64,000 bases of DNA from JAAFHI01 sp039793685 (lineage in GTDB: Bacteria > Acidobacteriota > Blastocatellia > Chloracidobacteriales > Chloracidobacteriaceae). The notes beneath the pieces are model-generated. The model was not told the DNA's origin. It saw only the letters and a list, made by a program, of their open reading frames with translations, and did not search any database. The stretch's first letter is position 1; each line of letters starts with the position of its first letter. The position numbers and the translations under genes were made by a program. Where the stretch lies: NCBI GenBank assembly GCA_039793685.1, contig JBDRAL010000061.1:1-64000 (forward strand). The letters are read 5' to 3'. Shown here one piece after another: positions 19,039-26,847 of the stretch.

Positions 19039-20280
19039 ATGCCGTATTTTTCATCGTTTCCGCCGTTGCGTCGTCTGTTCATCGTGTTCGGATGTTTCTG
19101 CGCGCTGGTGATTCCGCACTTTGCGCTGCTTCGGACCGCTTCCGCGCAATCGGGCGCAACGCGTAAAACCGACACGCCGACGAGCAACGACAAACCGAAT
19201 CAGAAACTGCCGGACGAAAAGCAGAAAGGGCAGTCGGGTGGAAAATCGGGCATCCCCAGCGGTCCGGGACAGGATCGTCCGCAAGGCACGCCCCGACGTC
19301 GGCCTCCGACCAAACCCACGCAGGAAGACACCAACGGGGAAGTCATCACGGTTGAAACCAACGTCGTCAGCGTGGATGTCGTGGTGTATGACAAGAAATC
19401 CGGCAAGATCTTCACCAATCTCAAGCCGACCAACTTCACCGTCATGGAAGACGGCGTGAAGCAGGAGGTCACCAACTTCAGCCCGAGCGACGGCGCGATC
19501 ACAATGGTGATGGTGCTCGAATACAGCCGGGTCATCGGGCCGATGGTTTACGAGGTGCTGGAACCGGCGGCTCAGTTCGTGGAACGCTTCGTGCAGCCCA
19601 AGGATTACGTTTCCATCGTTCCTTTCGACATCCGTCCGAAGGTCCTGAACGACTTTTCGAACGATCCGGCGGAACTCCGGTCGAGTATTGCGTTGCTGTA
19701 CCGCAACAACCCCGCTTTTTCGGAAAGCAATCTGTTCGACACGCTGAAGTTCGTCATCAAGGGCGGAAAACTCGACGGAGAAGATTACACCGGGCTTGAG
19801 GAAGTGCAGGGCCGCCGCGCGATTCTGCTGATTGCGCTCGGCATCGACACGTTCAGCAAGATCAACTACGACCAGGCGAGGAAAATCGTGGAGGGCGCGG
19901 GCGTGCCGGTTTACGTCATCGGCATCGGGAATTTCTTCTACAAACGCTACGACGGGCAGATTGCACCGGAAGCCAGCATGACGCTGCTTCAGGCGTTCAA
20001 CACCCTGAAAACCTTTGCGAAAAGCTCCGGCGGCGAGTACTACCCGGTGACATTCCCCGGCGAAATCCCGACGACGCTGCGTTCGATCAGCGCGCTGATG
20101 CGGAATCAGTACAGCCTCGGCTACGAGCCGACCAACACCCGCCGCGAGGGCAAGCGCCGCAAGGTCGAAATCCTCGTTGACGTGGACGGCGACGGCCAGC
20201 CCGACAACAAGAGTCTGGTCGTCCAGTATCGCCCGAGCTACGTCGAGCCGGGCGGCAAGGACGACAAGAAAAAGAAATAA
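19039..20280 (+). CDS. Exported VWFA-domain protein (acidobacterial type)
   Basis: 413 residues. The ATG at 19039 gives a signal anchor or peptide (RLFIVFGCFCALVIPHFALL), then a ~70-residue low-complexity linker rich in Gln, Lys, Pro and Thr. The folded part starts with the block VETNVVSVDVVVYDKKSGKI and NFTVMEDGVKQEVTNF, which is typical of the VWFA-related domain family known mainly from Acidobacteriota (TIGR03436). The VWA core follows, but the canonical MIDAS DxSxS is replaced here by EYSRV. It ends with EYYPVTF and NQYSLGYEPTN as in its relatives. Function unknown; probably periplasmic. A second family member is at 41684-42691. Confidence 0.85.
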   Translation: MPYFSSFPPLRRLFIVFGCFCALVIPHFALLRTASAQSGATRKTDTPTSNDKPNQKLPDEKQKGQSGGKSGIPSGPGQDRPQGTPRRRPPTKPTQEDTNGEVITVETNVVSVDVVVYDKKSGKIFTNLKPTNFTVMEDGVKQEVTNFSPSDGAITMVMVLEYSRVIGPMVYEVLEPAAQFVERFVQPKDYVSIVPFDIRPKVLNDFSNDPAELRSSIALLYRNNPAFSESNLFDTLKFVIKGGKLDGEDYTGLEEVQGRRAILLIALGIDTFSKINYDQARKIVEGAGVPVYVIGIGNFFYKRYDGQIAPEASMTLLQAFNTLKTFAKSSGGEYYPVTFPGEIPTTLRSISALMRNQYSLGYEPTNTRREGKRRKVEILVDVDGDGQPDNKSLVVQYRPSYVEPGGKDDKKKK

Positions 20281-20284
20281 AAAA

Positions 20285-20319
20285 GTCTGGAGTCCGGAGT
20301 CGAGCGTCTGGAGTCAGAT
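20285..20319. repeat. 7-bp tandem array (GTCTGGA type)
   Basis: GTCTGGA, GTCCGGA, GTCGAGC, GTCTGGA, GTCAGAT, starting 5 bp after the stop of the VWFA gene. It is complementary in kind to the CCGGACT/CCCGACT arrays at 20475 and 20597, so it could pair with them in the transcript. Confidence 0.8.
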
Positions 20320-20366
20320 GAAGCCCGCGGAGCCGGGCGTCCGAGGAAACAAGGAGATCGGAAACA

Positions 20367-21257
20367 TTGAAATTACAAATGACCCGTTTTTTACGACCGG
20401 CCCTGACGGGCGTCCTGCTTTTTTCAATCGGATTCTCTTCTTCCCTCGACTCAATATCCGCCTCGGTTCAAACTCCCGACTCCGGACTTTTTCTTCATCG
20501 TTCTTCATTTTCCTCGGATTCCGCTCGAAGACTCGCTTCATCCGAGGCTAACGATATGTCGCCCGCTCCGCGGGCTGACGGAAACGTCCGCGAAATCCCG
20601 GACTCCCGACTCCCGACTCCCGACTCCGGACTTTTTCTTCATCCCTCATCCCTCATCCTTCATCCTTCCGCCGTGGTTGACGGTCCATCGGTTTTCGAGG
20701 GAATCACCAAACGGTACGGCAAGGTCGCCACGCTGACCGCCGATTTCGTCCAGTTGTATCGCGGAAGCCGGACCATCCGGGAAGTCGGCGTCCTGCAACT
20801 GAAAAAGCCCGGAAAGATGCGCTGGGACTACCGCGAGCCGGGCGTGAAGCGGTTTCTGTCGGACGGGAAGAAGACTTTTTTCTACAGCCAGTCGAGAAAT
20901 AGCTACTACGTCGAGCCGATTCGGGCGAGCCGCGACCCCCGGACGCCGTTTCTGTTCCTTCTCGGTCGTTCCGATCAGGGCAAACTGTTTTCCCGTATTG
21001 AACTTGCGGGCGAGCCTCCGCTCAATCCCGGACACGTCGTCGTCAAGCTCGTTCCCGCGCGGGCGGTCGAAAACCTCGCGGCCATTTTCGTGGAATGCAA
21101 TCCGGGCGACTTCAAGCTCTCGCGGGTCGGATTGCTGATGGCGAATGGTGACCGGTCCGATTTTCTGCTTTCCAATGTGGTTGAAAACGCGGTCATTCCC
21201 GATTCCGCGTTCGCCATTACCCCGCCGCCCGGCGCGAAGGTCGAGCGGGTCCAGTAG
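20367..21257 (+). CDS. LolA-like outer-membrane lipoprotein carrier protein with repeat-derived linker
   Basis: 296 residues. AAGGAG lies 10 nt before the TTG at 20367; an ATG at 20379 is the alternative. A signal peptide (PALTGVLLFSIGFSSSL) is followed by a long linker (residues ~33-105) that is encoded by 7-bp repeats and a dispersed 57-bp repeat. The LolA-type domain starts near GITKRYGKVATLTADFVQLY and includes GVLQLKKPGKMRWDYREP and SDGKKTFFYSQSRNSYYVEP, then DPRTPFLFLLG. It would chaperone lipoproteins across the periplasm, or belong to the wider LolA-like family. The stop codon lies in the next 7-bp array. Confidence 0.85.
   Translation: MKLQMTRFLRPALTGVLLFSIGFSSSLDSISASVQTPDSGLFLHRSSFSSDSARRLASSEANDMSPAPRADGNVREIPDSRLPTPDSGLFLHPSSLILHPSAVVDGPSVFEGITKRYGKVATLTADFVQLYRGSRTIREVGVLQLKKPGKMRWDYREPGVKRFLSDGKKTFFYSQSRNSYYVEPIRASRDPRTPFLFLLGRSDQGKLFSRIELAGEPPLNPGHVVVKLVPARAVENLAAIFVECNPGDFKLSRVGLLMANGDRSDFLLSNVVENAVIPDSAFAITPPPGAKVERVQ
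20475..20509. repeat. 7-bp array inside the lolA-like gene (first)
   Basis: CCCGACT, CCGGACT, TTTTCTT, CATCGTT, CTTCATT. In frame it encodes PDSGLFLHR in the linker after the signal peptide. It is the same unit mix as the larger array at 20597. Confidence 0.75.
20522..20578. repeat. 57-bp dispersed repeat, copy 1 (inside lolA-like coding sequence)
   Basis: It begins CGCTCGAAGACTCGCT, contains AGGCTAACGATAT and ends in the hairpin GCCCGC-TCC-GCGGGC. A second copy lies at 52413-52470. Here it is translated in frame as part of the LolA-like linker. Confidence 0.85.
20597..20667. repeat. 7-bp tandem arrays CCCGACT and CATCCCT inside the lolA-like gene
   Basis: After CCCGGACT come CCCGACT x3, CCGGACT, TTTTCTT, CATCCCT x2 and CATCCTT x2 with strict 7-bp spacing. 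Because 3 x 7 = 21 the frame stays open, giving the heptapeptide-periodic sequence DSRLPTPDSGLFLHPSS. Confidence 0.9.
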
Positions 21258-21418
21258 CCAGTGGTCAGCAGTCAGTCGCCAGTGGGTGGAGAAACGGAAA
21301 CTCGGCTTTCCTCGTCCTGAAATTCAGGATAAACCATTTTCGTCACCCCCAAAGACCTCACCATCCCGACACTTCTTCCGCCGGCGACTGACGACTGGCG
21401 ACTGACCACTGACCACCG
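21252..21418. repeat. Inverted pair of 7-bp arrays around a 97-bp spacer
   Basis: Left array 21252-21286: CAGTAGC, CAGTGGT, CAGCAGT, CAGTCGC, CAGTGGG. Right array 21384-21418: GCGACTG, ACGACTG, GCGACTG, ACCACTG, ACCACCG. The arms are complementary. The first unit carries the lolA-like stop codon, and the right arm ends 9 bp before the next ATG. Confidence 0.88.
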
Positions 21419-21427
21419 AGTTTCCTT

Positions 21428-22333
21428 ATGTCTAAAAAAGTATTTGTCACCGGCGCGAGCGGTTTTATCGGAAAGAAACTGCTTCCGGCATTGCAGGCGG
21501 CGGGATATGACGTCGTGGCGATGTCGCGAAAAATACGCGATACGTCGAGCGGCGTGCGGTGGGTCGTTGGCGAACCGATGGTTCCCGACGACTGGCAGAA
21601 TGAAATTGACGGCGCGTACGGCGTCATCAACCTCGCGGGCGAACCCATCGTCGGCAAGCGATGGACGGCCGAGCAGAAAAAACTGCTCCGCGACAGCCGG
21701 GTTTTGACGACACGCAACGTCGTGGAAGCCATCGAGCGAGCGGGGAAGAAGCCGTCCGTGCTGGTTTCAGCGTCGGCCACGGGGTTTTACCCGAAGAACC
21801 TCGACACCCCGTTCGATGAAAGCGCTCGTCCGGGCGACGATTTTCTCGGGATGATCTGCCAGGAGTGGGAAGACGCGGCGAAGGTGGTCGAAAGCCACGG
21901 CGTCCGGACGGTACTTCTTCGAATCGGCGTCGTGTTCGGTCCAGACGGGGGGGCGCTCGAACGCATGCTCCCGATTTTCAAACTTGGTCTTGGCGGCCCC
22001 ATCGGCAGCGGCAACCAGTGGATGCCGTGGGTTCACGTTGACGACATCATCGCGCTCATTCTGTTCGCGCTCGCGAATCCCGGCGTCGCCGGTCCGGTCA
22101 ACGCCGTCGCCCCGGAACCCGTTCAAATGAAAGACCTTGCCGCCGGTCTCGGACGAGTGTTGAACCGCCCGGCGTTTTTTCCCGCCCCGGCCTTCGCGCT
22201 CAACCTGATGCTCGGCGAATCCGCGCAGGTCGTTCTCGACGGCTGCCGGGCCGTCCCGAAAGCCGCTCTCGACGCGGGGTATACGTTCAAGTTTTCAACC
22301 CTTGAACCCGCACTGCGGGACATCGTCGGGTAA
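21428..22333 (+). CDS. TIGR01777-family NAD(P)-dependent epimerase/dehydratase (YfcH/SDR39U1-like)
   Basis: A 301-residue atypical extended short-chain dehydrogenase. The nucleotide-binding glycine motif VTGASGFIGKKL is at the N-terminus. Family blocks GVINLAGEPIVGKRWTAEQK, SRVLTTRNVVEAIE, SASATGFYP and QEWEDAAK are present, as are LRIGVVFGPDGGAL and GSGNQWMPWVHVDDII. The family is widespread, but its substrate is unknown. The upstream leader is a 7-bp repeat array with only a weak ribosome-binding site. Confidence 0.9.
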   Translation: MSKKVFVTGASGFIGKKLLPALQAAGYDVVAMSRKIRDTSSGVRWVVGEPMVPDDWQNEIDGAYGVINLAGEPIVGKRWTAEQKKLLRDSRVLTTRNVVEAIERAGKKPSVLVSASATGFYPKNLDTPFDESARPGDDFLGMICQEWEDAAKVVESHGVRTVLLRIGVVFGPDGGALERMLPIFKLGLGGPIGSGNQWMPWVHVDDIIALILFALANPGVAGPVNAVAPEPVQMKDLAAGLGRVLNRPAFFPAPAFALNLMLGESAQVVLDGCRAVPKAALDAGYTFKFSTLEPALRDIVG

Positions 22334-22337
22334 AAGG

Positions 22338-22513
22338 TTTCGGGTTTCGGGTGTCGGGTTTCAGGTCAAGCAAAGGTGTCGGGTATCGGGTGTCGGGTCT
22401 CAGGTCAAACCTTTTAAACCTCTTGGCCGGGAAATGGGTTGACCTGGAATGTGTGACGAATAAAGGCTTTACCCGACACCCGACACCCGACACCCGACAC
22501 CCGACACCCGACA
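22338..22513. repeat. Inverted 7-bp arrays (TGTCGGG / CCCGACA) between convergent genes
   Basis: Left: TTTCGGG x2, TGTCGGG, TTTCAGG (22338-22365), then TGTCGGG, TATCGGG, TGTCGGG, TCTCAGG (22377-22404). Right: six perfect copies of CCCGACA (22472-22513). Outer AAAAGGT and ACCTTTT flanks are also complementary. It lies between the ends of the epimerase and yceI genes and could form a long hairpin. Confidence 0.92.
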
Positions 22514-22517
22514 CCTT

Positions 22518-23183
22518 TTACTTCTTCACCGCCTCGAAATCGAGCGTGATGTCCACCAGATCGCTCACGGCCAGACCGCCGTTGTCGAGTTTCCGGTTCC
22601 ACGACACGCCATAATCCTGCCGGTTGATTTGTACTTTCCCCGAAATTCCCAGAACGGCCTTGCCGCGTGAGGCAATCGGACCGGCAACCGTGAAGGGAAT
22701 TGAAATCGGCTTGGTGACGCCGTGCATCGTGAAGTCGCCGTTGACGATCAGTCCCTTGCCCGACTTTTTCACCGACGTACTTTTAAACGTGATTTCGGGG
22801 AATTTCTCGACATCGAAGAAATCCGCTCCCTTGAGGTGCTTGTCGCGCGCCGGAATGTCGGTGTCGATGCTGGCCGCCTTGATCGTCACGTTGACGGACG
22901 ACTTGGCGATGTCCTTGGCGTCGAAATTGATCGTACCGCCAAAATCCCGGAAGCGGCCGTGCGTGGTGCTGATGACCATGTGCTTGACGGTGAAGCCGAT
23001 GTGCGCGTGGGACACGTCCATGGCGTACTCGCCGTTGAAATCCGGGGCCGGGGCGGGTGTCCCGGGGGTGGCGGGAGTGCCGGGTTTCTGGGATTTGTCG
23101 GCCTGCGCCGGAACGACGGTCAGCGCCGAGACGGCGAGAATGCCGGCGGCGCCGACAGCGAAAAGGGACTGCTTGAAGTTCAT
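22518..23183 (-). CDS. YceI-family periplasmic lipid-binding-type protein
   Basis: 221 residues with a signal peptide (SLFAVGAAGILAVSALTVVPAQA) and a short Pro/Gly/Thr linker. The YceI lipocalin-like barrel begins at YAMDVSHAHIGFTVKHMVISTTHGRF and contains the characteristic blocks DTDIPARDKHLKGADFFDVE, FPEITFKSTSV, GDFTMHGVTKPI and INRQDYGVSWN. The family binds isoprenoid lipids and is linked to stress or lipid transport. AGGAG lies 10 nt before the ATG. It is the last gene of the doxX-marR-yceI operon (38 bp after marR). Confidence 0.93.
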   Translation of the reverse strand: MNFKQSLFAVGAAGILAVSALTVVPAQADKSQKPGTPATPGTPAPAPDFNGEYAMDVSHAHIGFTVKHMVISTTHGRFRDFGGTINFDAKDIAKSSVNVTIKAASIDTDIPARDKHLKGADFFDVEKFPEITFKSTSVKKSGKGLIVNGDFTMHGVTKPISIPFTVAGPIASRGKAVLGISGKVQINRQDYGVSWNRKLDNGGLAVSDLVDITLDFEAVKK

Positions 23184-23221
23184 TGCGAAAAGACTCCTTG
23201 TTGCAAGGGATTGAAACGGTT

Positions 23222-23686
23222 TTACCCGGCGTTGGCGCGGGCTTTTTCGAGCAGGACGTTAAACGTGTCGAGTTCTTCGGCGGAAAAATCCCGAAGCAGT
23301 TGGTCTTCGACTAGGTTGACGTCCGAAATGTCGTTGACCAGCGCGAGTCCGGCTTCGGTGATGGTCGTGGTGACCACCCGGCGGTCCTTCTGGTCGCGGC
23401 TGCGTCTGACGAGGTCCTTGGCTTCCATCCGGTCGAGCAGCCGGGTCACGTCCGGGTCGCGGGCGATCATTCGTTCGGAAATCTCCGAGCAGGGAAGCCC
23501 GTCGGGTCCGGCCCCGCGCAGGATGCGAAGCACGTTGTACTGGGACGGGGTCAGGTTGTACGGCTTGAGAAACTCGGTTTCCCGGCGGCTGAACAGGTCG
23601 GCGGTCCGGATGAGGTTCAAAAAGGCTTCCACGCGACGCGACTTGAAGGGGATGGACTGCTTGATTTCTTCCTGGAGGCTCGGCAT
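23222..23686 (-). CDS. MarR-family transcriptional regulator
   Basis: 154 residues with the winged-helix MarR fold: LTPSQYNVLRILRGAGPDGL, recognition region SEISERMIARDPDVTRLLDRME, and wing KDLVRRSRDQKDRRVVTTTIT. AAGGAG lies 7 nt before the ATG. It sits between doxX and yceI on the same strand with gaps of 22 and 38 bp, so it probably controls this operon in response to a phenolic, oxidant or similar signal (inference from family). No cysteine is present, so a thiol switch is unlikely. Confidence 0.92.
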   Translation of the reverse strand: MPSLQEEIKQSIPFKSRRVEAFLNLIRTADLFSRRETEFLKPYNLTPSQYNVLRILRGAGPDGLPCSEISERMIARDPDVTRLLDRMEAKDLVRRSRDQKDRRVVTTTITEAGLALVNDISDVNLVEDQLLRDFSAEELDTFNVLLEKARANAG

Positions 23687-23708
23687 CGGACGACTCCTTG
23701 AATGTTTT

Positions 23709-24116
23709 TCACTTCGAGCGGCGGAAAATGAGTTCGTCGAGCGAAAATTTCCCCGCGCCGCTGAAAATGAGTGAAATCGAGGTGAACAGCATCACCAGCG
23801 CCGACGAGTATTCACCGTTGCGAGTGGCATAGACGGCAACGACCATCGTAAATGCCACGAAGATGGCCGACCAGCGGGTCAGCAGGCCGAGCGCGAGCAG
23901 GATGCCGCCAACCAGTTCGGCGAGGGTGGCCAGCCAGGCGGAAACCGTCGGCGCGGGAAAGCCGATTTTGGCGACGAAACCCGCGAATCCGGCCACGCCC
24001 TCACTGATTTTGTGGTACCCGGCGGGGATCATGACGAAAGCGGTGATGAGACGGACGAGCAGCGGACCGACGTTGGTGAGTTTGTCCAGAAATGAGAGTT
24101 GGAGGATGTCTTTCAA
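23709..24116 (-). CDS. DoxX-family membrane protein
   Basis: 135 residues with four predicted membrane helices and the DoxX pattern GPLLVRLITAFVMIPAGYHKI, then TLAELVGGILLALGLLTRW. The probable TTG start at 24116 has GAGG 7 nt upstream. DoxX proteins are often encoded beside MarR-type regulators and oxidoreductases, and are tied to thiol or quinone redox stress. First gene of the operon with marR and yceI. Its promoter must lie in the short divergent gap before 24282. Confidence 0.9.
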   Translation of the reverse strand: MKDILQLSFLDKLTNVGPLLVRLITAFVMIPAGYHKISEGVAGFAGFVAKIGFPAPTVSAWLATLAELVGGILLALGLLTRWSAIFVAFTMVVAVYATRNGEYSSALVMLFTSISLIFSGAGKFSLDELIFRRSK

Positions 24117-24281
24117 GGGGCGACCTCTTTCTTCCGAAAATGATTCAAACTGAACGGCGCGAGGATGTTTGTTGTAACGACTATTGTCAAGCCGAATTTT
24201 CCGGAAGAGGGGCTTTCTTCCATCGAATTTGTGACTTGTGACATAACTCGCGCTCAGGAACCGGCGGTTGAGGCGAGAAAC

Positions 24282-25193
24282 GTGCTTTCACTTCGCAAAC
24301 AATTCCTCCTCAAGTTGGGGGCGTGGCTTTTCTTCTTTTTGGCCATTCTCGGGCCGGCAGTCATCTGGAGTATCGGCTCGGCCTACTGCGCCCCGGCCAA
24401 CCGCATTATCGGTGGCCCTCCTGAAGAACTTGGTATGGAATCCGTCTCGTTCCCGAGTGAATCCGGGGCCACCCTGTTCGGCTGGTTCAAACGCGGTGAG
24501 CCGTCGCGCGGGGCAGTCGTGCTGGTTCATGGCATTCGCGGCGACCGGCTCCAGATGCTCGGACGGGCCAGATTGCTCGCCGCCGAGGGGATGGCCGTGT
24601 TGCTGTTCGATCTTCAGGCGCATGGGGAAAGCCAGGGAAATGCCATCACTTTCGGCTGGCTCGAAAGCCGCGACGTACAGGCCGCGGTGAAATGGATGCG
24701 CGCTGCCTGCCCGAATGAAAAGGTCGGCGTCATCGGAAGTTCACTCGGCGGTGCGGCGGCGGTTCTTGCATCGCCTCCGTTAAAAATCGAGGCGCTTGTT
24801 CTGGAGGCTGTTTTCCCGACCATCGAACAGGCCACTTCAAACCGGATTGAATCCAATCTGTGGGGAATCGGCGGTGAACTCTCGCCCTTGCTGACCCTTC
24901 AGCTCAAGTTTCGTTTTGGAATTTCGGCCAAAGACCTGCACCCAATCGATAAAATCGGGGCCGTGACTTGTCCGAAGCTCATCATCGGCGGGGGAAAAGA
25001 CCCCTACACGCCGCCCGAGGAAACCCAGGAACTGTTGCTGGCCGCCAAGGTTCCACGCGAACTGTGGATCGTCCCCGATGCCGGGCATCAGGATTTTCTT
25101 GCGGTTGCTCCGGAGGAATACCGCCATCGAGTCGTGACGTTCCTCAAGGTCCATTTGAAACCTGATCCGCCGAAGTCCGTTCCCGCACGGTGA
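24282..25193 (+). CDS. Membrane-anchored alpha/beta hydrolase (COG1073-like)
   Basis: 303 residues from the GTG at 24282, preceded by GAGGCGAG at good spacing; the frame reaches an ATG at 24165, but that would overlap the divergent promoter region. An N-terminal membrane helix (LGAWLFFFLAILGPAVIW) anchors a hydrolase domain with LVHGIRGDR (oxyanion region), nucleophile in GSSLGG, acid in GGGKDPYTPPE and the His in DAGHQDF. It is a distant paralogue of the hydrolases at 59964-60848 and 63428-64000. Substrate unknown; probably acts outside or at the membrane. Confidence 0.85.
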   Translation: MLSLRKQFLLKLGAWLFFFLAILGPAVIWSIGSAYCAPANRIIGGPPEELGMESVSFPSESGATLFGWFKRGEPSRGAVVLVHGIRGDRLQMLGRARLLAAEGMAVLLFDLQAHGESQGNAITFGWLESRDVQAAVKWMRAACPNEKVGVIGSSLGGAAAVLASPPLKIEALVLEAVFPTIEQATSNRIESNLWGIGGELSPLLTLQLKFRFGISAKDLHPIDKIGAVTCPKLIIGGGKDPYTPPEETQELLLAAKVPRELWIVPDAGHQDFLAVAPEEYRHRVVTFLKVHLKPDPPKSVPAR

Positions 25194-25272
25194 AAAAACG
25201 CCAGCCTTCAAGTATGATGGCCGCGATTTCAATTCGAAAACCGAATTTCTTTTCCTTGAGGAGTTCCATTCC

Positions 25273-25545
25273 ATGGCGGTCAATCCCACTGATGCCAAGA
25301 AACTCGCCGTTGACAACAACACGACCGACCTCAAGCAGATGCTCGAAAAATCCGACGAGCTGATGCGAATCCTGATGGAAGCCGGTCAGATGGAGCAGGC
25401 CGTCGAAGCGGCCGAAGAATCCGCCGAAGTCGCCGCCGCCCTGATTGTCCGCAAGGAAGGCGGCGTCCGGGAACTCGCCAAGCGTGTTCGCGAACGGGTC
25501 GCCGGTGACGACGACGAAAAGAACGGTGACAAGCCCCAGGCGTAA
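25273..25545 (+). CDS. Small charged alpha-helical protein of unknown function
   Basis: 90 residues, well preceded by GAGGAG about 9 nt upstream of the ATG. The sequence is rich in Glu, Ala, Lys and Asp and looks all-helical (LKQMLEKSDELMRILMEAGQ, then a second amphipathic helix), with a charged disordered tail. No signal peptide or known domain. It precedes the type III polyketide synthase by 51 bp on the same strand and may be co-transcribed with it. Confidence 0.7.
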   Translation: MAVNPTDAKKLAVDNNTTDLKQMLEKSDELMRILMEAGQMEQAVEAAEESAEVAAALIVRKEGGVRELAKRVRERVAGDDDEKNGDKPQA

Positions 25546-25596
25546 TCGCCCGGACGCATCGCCGATTCCGTCCACGTTCCGGAAAGCAGGTTCTCC

Positions 25597-26757
25597 GTGC
25601 CGTTTCCTTTTGCGCTCGGTGACTTCCGCCGCTGGACGCCGCCCTTTTCCACGCCGCAGCGTGACATTCTCGACTGGCTCGCCGAAGCGCATACCCGCGC
25701 GGAAGCCCGCCTGCCCGCCGGGCGCGAAGATTTCGACGCTGCCGACTACCGCCGACGCATCCGCCGGGCGCTCGACCGTTTCGGTTGTTCTCCCGAACGC
25801 GTCCGCGCGCGGGGCCACGTTTTACCTGACTTCGCCCACGCCGACTGGTCGCGGATGACCGTCTTTCATCCGTCGCAACCGGCAACCGGGGCGGGATTGA
25901 CCGAGCGGACCGACTTCTACGCCTCCGCCGCCGAACGCGCCCTTTCCGAACTCTTTCAAAACGTCGAAACGCCGCCCCATCATCTTTATCATGTGTCCTG
26001 CACGGGGTACGTCGCGCCAAGTGCCGCGCAAAAACTGGTTGAGCGGCGCGGCTGGCAGGCTCGAACGACCGTTTCGCACGTCTACCACATGGGCTGTTAC
26101 GCCGCGTTTCCGGCGGTTCGCCATGCCCTCGGCGCGCTGGCGCTCTCGGACGAACCGGCCCGCCGGGTGGACATCGTTCATTCCGAACTCTGCACGCTCC
26201 ACCTCAACCCCGCCGATCACGCGCCCGAACAACTCGTCATCCAGACCCTCTTCGCCGACGGATTCATTCGCTATTCGGTCAAACCGACCGCCGATTTCGC
26301 GGAAAAGACGCCGTTTTTTGAAGTTCTGGCGGTTCATGAGGAAATCGTCCCCGATTCGCTCGACGCCATGACGTGGGTCTGCTCCGACTGGGGAATGAAG
26401 ATGACCCTCGCGCGCGAGGTCCCGGCCCGCATCGCCGAATGCCTCCCCGGTTTTCTGGAACGGCTGGCCGACCGCGCCGGACTTTCAAAAAGTGAAATGG
26501 AACGCGCCGCCTATGCCATTCACCCCGGCGGTCCCAAGATCATCGAAAGCGTTCAAAACCTTTTAAACCTTGACGATGAACGGGTTGCTGCCAGCCGGGC
26601 GGTCCTGTTCAACCACGGAAACATGTCTTCGGCGACGCTTCCGCACGTCTGGGAACGCCTGCTCGACGATCCGGCCGTCGAAAAAGGGACGCCGGTCGTC
26701 AGCCTCGCGTTCGGTCCCGGACTGACCATGTGCGGCAACGTTCTGCGCCGGGGATAG
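25597..26757 (+). CDS. Type III polyketide synthase (chalcone synthase-like)
   Basis: 386 residues, the usual length for the family. The thiolase-fold triad is visible: Cys167 in VYHMGCYAAF, His309 in YAIHPGGPKI and Asn342 in FNHGNMSSATLPH. It extends a fatty acyl or aromatic starter with malonyl-CoA and cyclises the product to a pyrone, resorcinol or phloroglucinol. The likely start is GTG at 25597. No tailoring genes (methyltransferase, hydroxylase) are adjacent; only the small protein before it and hutU after it. Product cannot be predicted from sequence alone. Confidence 0.9.
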   Translation: MPFPFALGDFRRWTPPFSTPQRDILDWLAEAHTRAEARLPAGREDFDAADYRRRIRRALDRFGCSPERVRARGHVLPDFAHADWSRMTVFHPSQPATGAGLTERTDFYASAAERALSELFQNVETPPHHLYHVSCTGYVAPSAAQKLVERRGWQARTTVSHVYHMGCYAAFPAVRHALGALALSDEPARRVDIVHSELCTLHLNPADHAPEQLVIQTLFADGFIRYSVKPTADFAEKTPFFEVLAVHEEIVPDSLDAMTWVCSDWGMKMTLAREVPARIAECLPGFLERLADRAGLSKSEMERAAYAIHPGGPKIIESVQNLLNLDDERVAASRAVLFNHGNMSSATLPHVWERLLDDPAVEKGTPVVSLAFGPGLTMCGNVLRRG

Positions 26758-26847
26758 TCGCGACTGAAAAACGGGGTGCGAAAACGTACGTTCCGGACTA
26801 TCCTTGCCGGTTCGTTTTCAATTTCATCCCGGATTTCCCCCCGCATC

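Noticed and set aside
26776..26847. Upstream start for hutU
   Set aside because: The added 24 residues are Arg/Ser rich and unlike the family; ATG at 26848 gives the usual 553 residues.
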